Origin: Sedimentimonas flavescens | GTDB taxonomy: Bacteria > Pseudomonadota > Alphaproteobacteria > Rhodobacterales > Rhodobacteraceae | DNA: 64,000 nt | Direction of reading: 5' to 3' | Assembly: GCF_019264375.1 (NCBI RefSeq) | Contig: NZ_JAHVAI010000009.1 | Location: 62,001-126,000 of the forward strand | Notes under the pieces: generated by a model | What the model was told of the DNA's origin: nothing | The model's database searches: none | What the model saw: only the letters and a program-made list of their open reading frames with translations | Position numbers and translations under genes: made by a program | In this document: positions 59,295-64,000 of the stretch, in pieces | How the letters are laid out: every line of letters starts with the position of its first letter | How positions within the stretch are numbered: the first letter of the stretch is position 1

Positions 59295-59487
59295 CGGTTC
59301 CTCCCCTTCCATCGCTAACACTCCGGGGCCGGATGAAAAAGGGGCCTGTTGCTCCGGTAAGAATTCGTTAGATTCAAGAAAAAATCAGGAAAACTTTGAC
59401 CGCGAGGGTGTCACTGTGCCGCTATGGGGCGCAGGAGGAATCGCCCCTGCGGCGAGAACGCCGGGTAACTGGCGCGAGGGAGGAACA
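59295..59487. promoter_or_regulatory. divergent region between the kinase and the ligase operon
   Basis: These 193 bases hold no gene. The centre (59337-59400) is relatively AT-rich for this genome (AAGAATTCGTTAGATTCAAG and AAAATCAGGAAAACTTTG), as expected for promoters in both directions. A GAGGGAGG site precedes the ligase ATG. No clear operator repeat was recognised. Confidence 0.45.
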
Positions 59488-61455
59488 ATGGCTGACGCAG
59501 TTGCGGCAGAGGGATCTGCGCATTCGATTCCTGCGCTCTTGGCGCGGAACGTGCAGCGATACGGCGGATACCCCGCCTATCGTGAAAAAGAATTCGGCAT
59601 CTGGCAGAGCTGGACCTGGGCGCAGGCTTCCGAGGAAATCCGCGCCATGGCGATGGGCTTCCTGAGCCTTGGCGTCGAGCGTGGCGACCACATTGCCATC
59701 ATCGGGCGCAACCGCCCTGCCCATTACTGGGCGATGGTTGCGGCGCAGATGTGCGGGGCCGTGCCGGTGCCGCTCTACCAGGACGCCGTGGCCGAAGAGA
59801 TGGCCTATGTGCTGGGCCATTGCGGCGCGCGCTTCGTGGTCTGCGGCGACCAGGAGCAGGTCGACAAGGTCGTCGAGGTCGAAGACCAGATCCACTCGAT
59901 CAAGCATGTCATGTATACCGACAAGCGCGGTATGCGGAAATACGACCACACCCGCATGAACGCGCTGGAGGATGTCGTTTCCGAAGGCCGCGCGGGCCAC
60001 TACCGCTATGAGGAAGAGCTCAACCACCGCATCGCCGAGTTGAACTACGACTCGACCTGCGTGATGCTCTATACCTCGGGCACCACCGGCAAGCCCAAGG
60101 GCGTGGTGCTGTCGAACCGCAACATCATCGAGACCGCCAAGAATTCCTGCGCCTTCGACAAGCTGACCCGGAACGAGGAAGTTCTGGCCTACCTGCCGAT
60201 GGCCTGGGTGGGCGACTTCATCTTCTCGGTCGGGCAGGCCTATTGGGCGGGCTTCACCGTGAACTGCCCCGAGAACGCCTCGACCATGATGACCGACCTG
60301 CGCGAGATCGGGCCGACCTATTTCTTCGCCCCGCCGCGCGTGTTCGAAGGTCAGCTGACCAACGTCATGATCCGCATGGAAGACGCGGGCAAGTTCAAGA
60401 AATGGCTGTTCGACCGCTATATGGCGCTGGCGCGCAAGGTGGGACCGGCGATCCTTGACGGCAAGCCGGTCAGCGGCGCGGACCGGCTGGGCTATGCGCT
60501 TGGCAATCTCTTTATCTACGGCCCGCTGAAGAACACGCTCGGGTTCACGAATATCCGCGTGGGCTATACCGCGGGCGAGGCCATCGGCCCCGAGATCTTC
60601 GATTTCTACCGCTCTTTGGGGATCAACCTCAAACAGCTCTACGGCCAGACCGAGGCGAGCGTTTTCATCACCCAGCAGCCCGATGGCGAAGTGCGCTCCG
60701 ATACCGTCGGCGTGCCCTCGCCCGGCGTCGAGGTGAAGATCGCCGACAACGGGGAGGTGTTCTACCGCAGCCCCGGCACCTTCGTCGAATACTATAACAA
60801 CCCCGAAAGCACCGCCTCGACGAAAGATCCCGAGGGCTGGGTGGCAACGGGGGACGCAGGCTTCTTCGAGGAAGGCTCGGGTCACCTGCGTATCATCGAC
60901 CGCGCCAAGGACGTGGGCAAGATGGCCGACGGGCGGCTGTTCGCACCCAAATACGTTGAAAACAAGCTGAAGTTCTACCCCAACATCCTAGAGGCTGTCG
61001 TCTTTGGCGCGGGCAAGGACCGCTGCACGGCCTTCATCAACATCGACCTGAACGCGGTCGGCAACTGGGCCGAGCGCAACAACATCGCCTATGCCTCCTA
61101 TCAGGAACTGGCGGGTCACCCGAAGGTCTATGAGATGATCAAGAGCCATGTGAACGAGGTGAACGCCTCGGTCGCGCTCGATCCGATGCTGTCGGGCTGC
61201 CAGATCCACCGCTTCCTGATCCTGCACAAGGAACTGGATGCCGACGACGGCGAGATGACCCGGACCCGCAAGGTGCGCCGCAATATCGTCGCCGAGAAAT
61301 TCGCCGACCTTATCGAGGCGCTCTATGACGGGCGTACCAGCATCTACACCGAGACCGAGGTCACCTACGAGGATGGCCGCAAGGGCGCGATCAAGGCGAC
61401 GCTGAACATCGCCGACGCCGAAGTCGCCCCCGAACAGAGGATGGCCGCGGAATGA
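59488..61455 (+). CDS. AMP-forming acyl-CoA ligase (long-chain type)
   Basis: A 655-residue ANL-superfamily ligase that activates a carboxylate to an acyl-CoA via an acyl-AMP. The P-loop LYTSGTTGKPKGVVLS lies near residues 194-209, YGQTEAS is the A5 motif, and WVATGDAGFFEEG with RIIDRAKD the later motifs. Length suits long-chain acyl-CoA synthetases of the FadD15 sort. Its stop overlaps the livG start (ATGA), which ties it to the ABC transporter and suggests that the imported compound is an organic acid. The acid itself cannot be named. Confidence 0.92.
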   Translation: MADAVAAEGSAHSIPALLARNVQRYGGYPAYREKEFGIWQSWTWAQASEEIRAMAMGFLSLGVERGDHIAIIGRNRPAHYWAMVAAQMCGAVPVPLYQDAVAEEMAYVLGHCGARFVVCGDQEQVDKVVEVEDQIHSIKHVMYTDKRGMRKYDHTRMNALEDVVSEGRAGHYRYEEELNHRIAELNYDSTCVMLYTSGTTGKPKGVVLSNRNIIETAKNSCAFDKLTRNEEVLAYLPMAWVGDFIFSVGQAYWAGFTVNCPENASTMMTDLREIGPTYFFAPPRVFEGQLTNVMIRMEDAGKFKKWLFDRYMALARKVGPAILDGKPVSGADRLGYALGNLFIYGPLKNTLGFTNIRVGYTAGEAIGPEIFDFYRSLGINLKQLYGQTEASVFITQQPDGEVRSDTVGVPSPGVEVKIADNGEVFYRSPGTFVEYYNNPESTASTKDPEGWVATGDAGFFEEGSGHLRIIDRAKDVGKMADGRLFAPKYVENKLKFYPNILEAVVFGAGKDRCTAFINIDLNAVGNWAERNNIAYASYQELAGHPKVYEMIKSHVNEVNASVALDPMLSGCQIHRFLILHKELDADDGEMTRTRKVRRNIVAEKFADLIEALYDGRTSIYTETEVTYEDGRKGAIKATLNIADAEVAPEQRMAAE

Positions 61456-62270
61456 ACGACATGAGCGACGGTTACATCACCGCAGACGGCCGCCAGATCG
61501 GTGGCGTTCTGATGGAGTTGAAGAACATCACCCTCAAGTTCGGCGGGGTTACGGCGATCAGCGACATCTCGTTCGACATCCGTCAGGGCGAGATCCGCGC
61601 GATCATCGGCCCCAACGGGGCGGGCAAGTCCTCCATGCTGAACGTCATCTCGGGTTTCTACATCCCGACCGAGGGCGAGGTCTGGTTCAAGGGCTACAAG
61701 CGCGGGCCGATGCGCCCCTATGAGATCGCGGGCCTTGGTATCGCGCGTACCTTCCAGAACATCGCGCTGTTTGATGGCATGTCGGTTCTCGACAACATCA
61801 TGACCGGCCGCCTGACCCTGATGAAATCGGGTCTGCTGAGCCAGGCGATGTGGTGGGGCGGGGCCTCGAAGGAAGAGGACGCGCACCGCGAGAAGGTCGA
61901 GAAGATCATCGACTTCCTCGAGATCCAGCCGATCCGCAAGACCCCGGTGGGCCGACTGCCCTACGGTCTGAAGAAGCGGGTGGAACTGGCGCGCGCACTG
62001 GCCGCTGAGCCCAAGATCCTGCTTCTGGACGAGCCGATGGCCGGCATGAACGTCGAGGAAAAAGAGGACATGTGCCGCTTCATCCTCGATGTGAACGACG
62101 AGTTCGGCACCACCACCGTGCTGATCGAGCATGACATGGGCGTCGTCATGGACCTGTCCGACCGCGTGGTCGTCATGGACTATGGCCGCAAGATCGGCGA
62201 CGGCCCGCCCGATGAGGTGCGCAACAACCAGGACGTTATCGACGCCTATCTGGGGGTGGCCCATGACTGA
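61452..62270 (+). CDS. livG: branched-chain amino-acid-type ABC transporter ATP-binding protein
   Basis: A 272-residue ATPase. Walker A GPNGAGKSS (53-61), LPYGLKKRVELARAL as the signature region and ILLLDEPMAGMN as Walker B. The GLGIARTFQNI segment is typical of LivG in the HAAT family. The first ~20 residues extend beyond the usual start; an internal ATG before ELKNITLKFGG (residue 21) could also serve. The name is by family; substrates of such systems include amino acids, urea, and aromatic or aliphatic acids. Confidence 0.92.
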   Translation: MNDMSDGYITADGRQIGGVLMELKNITLKFGGVTAISDISFDIRQGEIRAIIGPNGAGKSSMLNVISGFYIPTEGEVWFKGYKRGPMRPYEIAGLGIARTFQNIALFDGMSVLDNIMTGRLTLMKSGLLSQAMWWGGASKEEDAHREKVEKIIDFLEIQPIRKTPVGRLPYGLKKRVELARALAAEPKILLLDEPMAGMNVEEKEDMCRFILDVNDEFGTTTVLIEHDMGVVMDLSDRVVVMDYGRKIGDGPPDEVRNNQDVIDAYLGVAHD

Positions 62271-62361
62271 GCTTCAGGGCCGCAAACCGGACATGCACAC
62301 ATCCTGCATCCTTGATGCAGACATCATGCAGACGACGCCGACGGGAGGGCACCATGCCTGA
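62263..62361 (+). CDS. possible 32-residue coupling ORF between livG and livH
   Basis: ATG 62263 lies within the last codons of livG (ATGACTGA) and the frame ends at 62361, just past the livH ATG. It could code TELQGRKPDMHTSCILDADI and 12 more residues, without any recognised family. The frame overlaps both neighbours and would couple their translation. A 7-bp hairpin lies inside. It may equally be a chance frame. Confidence 0.3.
   Translation: MTELQGRKPDMHTSCILDADIMQTTPTGGHHA
62304..62320 (+). promoter_or_regulatory. hairpin between livG and livH
   Basis: CTGCATC (62304-62310), CTT loop, GATGCAG (62314-62320) is a perfect 7-bp stem, followed by the direct repeat ATGCAGAC. There is no T tract, so a terminator is unlikely; it may adjust transcript stability between the two genes. 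Confidence 0.5.
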
Positions 62362-63340
62362 TCAACTTCTCTTTGCGATGGAAGTGACGCTGAACGGCCT
62401 GATGGCCGGCGTCATGTATGCGCTGGTCGCCCTTGGCTTCGTGCTGATTTACAAGGCGTCGGGCATCTTCAACTACGCGCAGGGCGTGCTGGCGCTGTTC
62501 GCGGCGCTGACGCTGGTGGGTATCCAGCAGGGTCAGGTGCCCTTCGCCCATCTGATCAACGCGATGACAGGGATGCATGTCAGCCACTTCGGCTGGACCG
62601 TCCCCTCTATTCTGGCCATCATCCTGACCGCTGGCGTGATGGTCGGTCTTGCGATCGTCATCGAGAAGCTGGTGCTCAAACACCTCGTCAACCAGGCGCC
62701 GATCATCCTGTTCATGGCGACCATCGGTCTGGCCTATTTCCTTGAAGGTTTCGGCGACGTCATGTGGGGCGCCGATATCAAGAAGCTCGACGTCGGCCTG
62801 CCGCAGGGTATCTCGGAGACCGTGGAGAGCGTGACCGACAGCCTGTTCGGCTATGGTTTCTTCATCGACAACCTCGACATCGTGGCCACCGTCGTGGCGG
62901 TGCTGCTGGTGACCGCGCTGACGCTGTTCAGCCAGTACTCCAAACAGGGCCGCGCGCTGCGCGCCGTGGCAGACGACCACCAGGCCGCGCTGTCGGTAGG
63001 CATCTCGCTGCGCTTCATCTGGATCCTCGTGTGGTCGATCGCAGGCTTTGTGGCGCTGGTTGCAGGGATCATGTGGGGCTCGAAGTCGGGCGTGCAGTTC
63101 TCGCTGTCGCTGATCGCGCTCAAGGCTCTGCCGGTGCTGATGCTTGGCGGTTTCACCTCGATCCCGGGCGCCATCGTGGGCGGTCTGATCATCGGTGTGG
63201 GCGAGAAGCTGTTCGAATTCACCATCGGTCCGATGATCGGCGGCGCGACCGAGAACTGGTTCGCCTATGTGCTGGCGCTGATCTTCCTCGTGTTCCGGCC
63301 GCAGGGTCTGTTCGGCGAAAAGATCATCGAGCGGGTGTGA
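62354..63340 (+). CDS. livH: branched-chain amino-acid-type ABC transporter permease
   Basis: A 328-residue permease with about eight hydrophobic helices. The early TLNGLMAGVMYALVALGFVLIYKASG and FNYAQG segments and the later RALRAVADDHQAALSVGIS loop (contact with the ATPase) are LivH signatures; GGFTSIPGAIVGGLIIGVGE closes the core. GGGAGGG precedes ATG 62354. It forms the transmembrane pore together with LivM. Confidence 0.94.
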   Translation: MPDQLLFAMEVTLNGLMAGVMYALVALGFVLIYKASGIFNYAQGVLALFAALTLVGIQQGQVPFAHLINAMTGMHVSHFGWTVPSILAIILTAGVMVGLAIVIEKLVLKHLVNQAPIILFMATIGLAYFLEGFGDVMWGADIKKLDVGLPQGISETVESVTDSLFGYGFFIDNLDIVATVVAVLLVTALTLFSQYSKQGRALRAVADDHQAALSVGISLRFIWILVWSIAGFVALVAGIMWGSKSGVQFSLSLIALKALPVLMLGGFTSIPGAIVGGLIIGVGEKLFEFTIGPMIGGATENWFAYVLALIFLVFRPQGLFGEKIIERV

Positions 63341-63505
63341 TCGATATGGCTAACATTCACGGAAAGAAATCTGTTGATCAGGGCGCCGCGCTGCGACATC
63401 CTGCCGCAGATTCGGCAGCAAACGGGCAGGGAGGCCTGAGCCGAAGGGAAGGGAGCCATATGCGGCCCCAGATGGCCGCGACAAGGATTGGGAGGTCCTT
63501 CGGTC

Positions 63506-63685
63506 ATGAAAACCTGCGCGACTGTCTTCACTATCGGATGGGCTGCAGCACTAGCCTTCGGCTGGATCGCGCTTGCCGCGCCGAGTTCGGAGCCGATGGG
63601 GCTGCAGGTCACCAACATGCTGCTCGCAGCCGCCGGAGCGGCGGTCGGGCTCTGGTCCTGGCTGCGGTTGCGCCGGGGCTGCTGA
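63506..63685 (+). CDS. small two-helix membrane protein in the liv operon
   Basis: A 59-residue protein. Residues ~5-25 (ATVFTIGWAAALAFGWIALA) and ~38-54 form two hydrophobic segments joined by a short polar loop, ending LRLRRGC. GGGAGG lies 11 bases before ATG 63506. No family recognised. It lies between livH and livM and may be an accessory of the transporter. The alternative frame 63347-63735 is Arg-rich and looks like a shadow. Confidence 0.6.
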   Translation: MKTCATVFTIGWAAALAFGWIALAAPSSEPMGLQVTNMLLAAAGAAVGLWSWLRLRRGC

Positions 63686-63734
63686 TCGGGGGCGGAACGA
63701 CCTTCCCCCGCAACAATGACGGGGGGAGGCTCTG

Positions 63735-64000
63735 ATGTTCTACCGCGAGGCCGGTGATTTCAAAACGTCCTATCGGGAGGACAGCCAAACCTTCCCGATC
63801 AAGTTCGACCGCCTGCGCTACTACGCGGTGCTGGCAGTCGCCTTCGGGGTGATCCCGCTATTCATCAACGATTACTGGGCGAACGCTGTGTTCGTGCCGT
63901 TCCTGATCTACTCGATCGCGGCGATCGGGCTGAATATTCTGGTCGGCTTTGCCGGACAGGTCAGCCTGGGTACCGGCGGCTTCATGGCCGTGGGCGCCTA
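63735..64000 (+). CDS. livM: branched-chain amino-acid-type ABC transporter permease, N-terminal part
   Basis: The gene runs off the window after about 88 residues. The polar start FYREAGDFKTSYRED is followed by a first hydrophobic helix (YYAVLAVAFGVIPLF), a second with IYSIAAIGLNILVGFAGQVSLG, the LivM hallmark, and FMAVGA. A GGGGAGG site precedes ATG 63735. It pairs with LivH. A second ATPase and a binding protein are expected downstream. Confidence 0.9.
   Translation, partial: MFYREAGDFKTSYREDSQTFPIKFDRLRYYAVLAVAFGVIPLFINDYWANAVFVPFLIYSIAAIGLNILVGFAGQVSLGTGGFMAVGA

Noticed and set aside
57198-59318. A 706-codon plus-strand frame antisense to the hybrid kinase and regulator
   Set aside because: Its translation is rich in Arg, Gly and Gln without any family feature, and the opposite strand carries complete kinase and regulator domains. 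It is a high-GC shadow frame.
63347-63735. A 129-codon frame covering the livH-livM gap
   Set aside because: It is rich in Arg, Ala and Gly, has no good ribosome site and overlaps the better supported 59-residue membrane protein in another frame.

Overview
The window is a high-GC stretch of a Gram-negative alphaproteobacterial chromosome, almost certainly Rhodobacterales (the Rhodobacter/Thioclava/Rhodovulum/roseobacter group). The signs are short Rhodobacter-type porins, a lipid A and Kdo gene pair, an order rsmB-heparinase-purH-lspA-DUF3035-M16-M16-mutL that I associate with this order, DUF3576 and DUF3775 proteins, an RbaV/RbaW-like switch pair, and a GC-rich dispersed repeat ending in a GGTATTTT-like tail. 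I cannot name a species. Coding density is very high, many neighbours share ATGA start/stop overlaps, and I see no tRNA, rRNA, CRISPR array, insertion sequence or prophage. Many long antisense frames are shadows of the real genes.

Layout. 1-9.0 kb: end of waaA and lpxK (lipid A/Kdo), then a minus-strand run read leuS > lptE > holA > MscS channel > flavoprotein, preceded by a DUF3576 lipoprotein. 9.3-11.3 kb: two tandem porins, each with its own terminator. 11.4-18.0 kb: yggS, an L,D-transpeptidase behind ribA, an OmpR-type regulator, DUF3775, and mutL-rmuC. 18.0-26.6 kb: a minus-strand housekeeping run (rsmB, heparinase-like, purH, lspA, DUF3035 lipoprotein, catalytic and non-catalytic M16 peptidase partners). 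26.7-34.6 kb: an SDHAF4-like protein, dapB, then rbfA-truB-rpsO-pnp, interrupted by a DUF1643 protein, an RTX calcium-binding protein and a secreted phytochelatin-synthase-like protein. 34.7-37.3 kb: a small glycosyltransferase patch with two intact genes around one badly decayed pseudogene.

37.4-50.7 kb: peroxiredoxin, aldehyde dehydrogenase, xth, a thioredoxin-TPR protein, a Lon-substrate-binding-domain protein with a Trm112-like protein, a UbiH-type hydroxylase, an amidase, an aminotransferase, ftsK, lolA and an SLT lipoprotein. 50.9-56.6 kb: hspQ, which overlaps tail to tail with an RbaW-like kinase behind a STAS partner, then thiolase, msrC, a LysE exporter, an RluA pseudouridine synthase, a saccharopine-dehydrogenase-like protein and a minimal WGR protein. 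56.7-64 kb: a hybrid histidine kinase with its response regulator, divergent from an operon of acyl-CoA ligase, livG, livH, a small membrane protein and the start of livM.

Most of this is core genome: envelope building (waaA, lpxK, lptE, lolA, lspA, porins, L,D-transpeptidase, ftsK), translation and RNA metabolism (leuS, rbfA, truB, rpsO, pnp, rsmB, rluA) and repair (mutL, rmuC, xth, holA). I found no clear new multi-gene system. The places that best repay a second look are the phytochelatin-synthase-like protein, the palindrome plus CtrA-like half-site ahead of the RTX gene, the dispersed repeat that has entered a coding frame, the ligase-transporter operon with its adjacent two-component pair, and the decayed glycosyltransferase.
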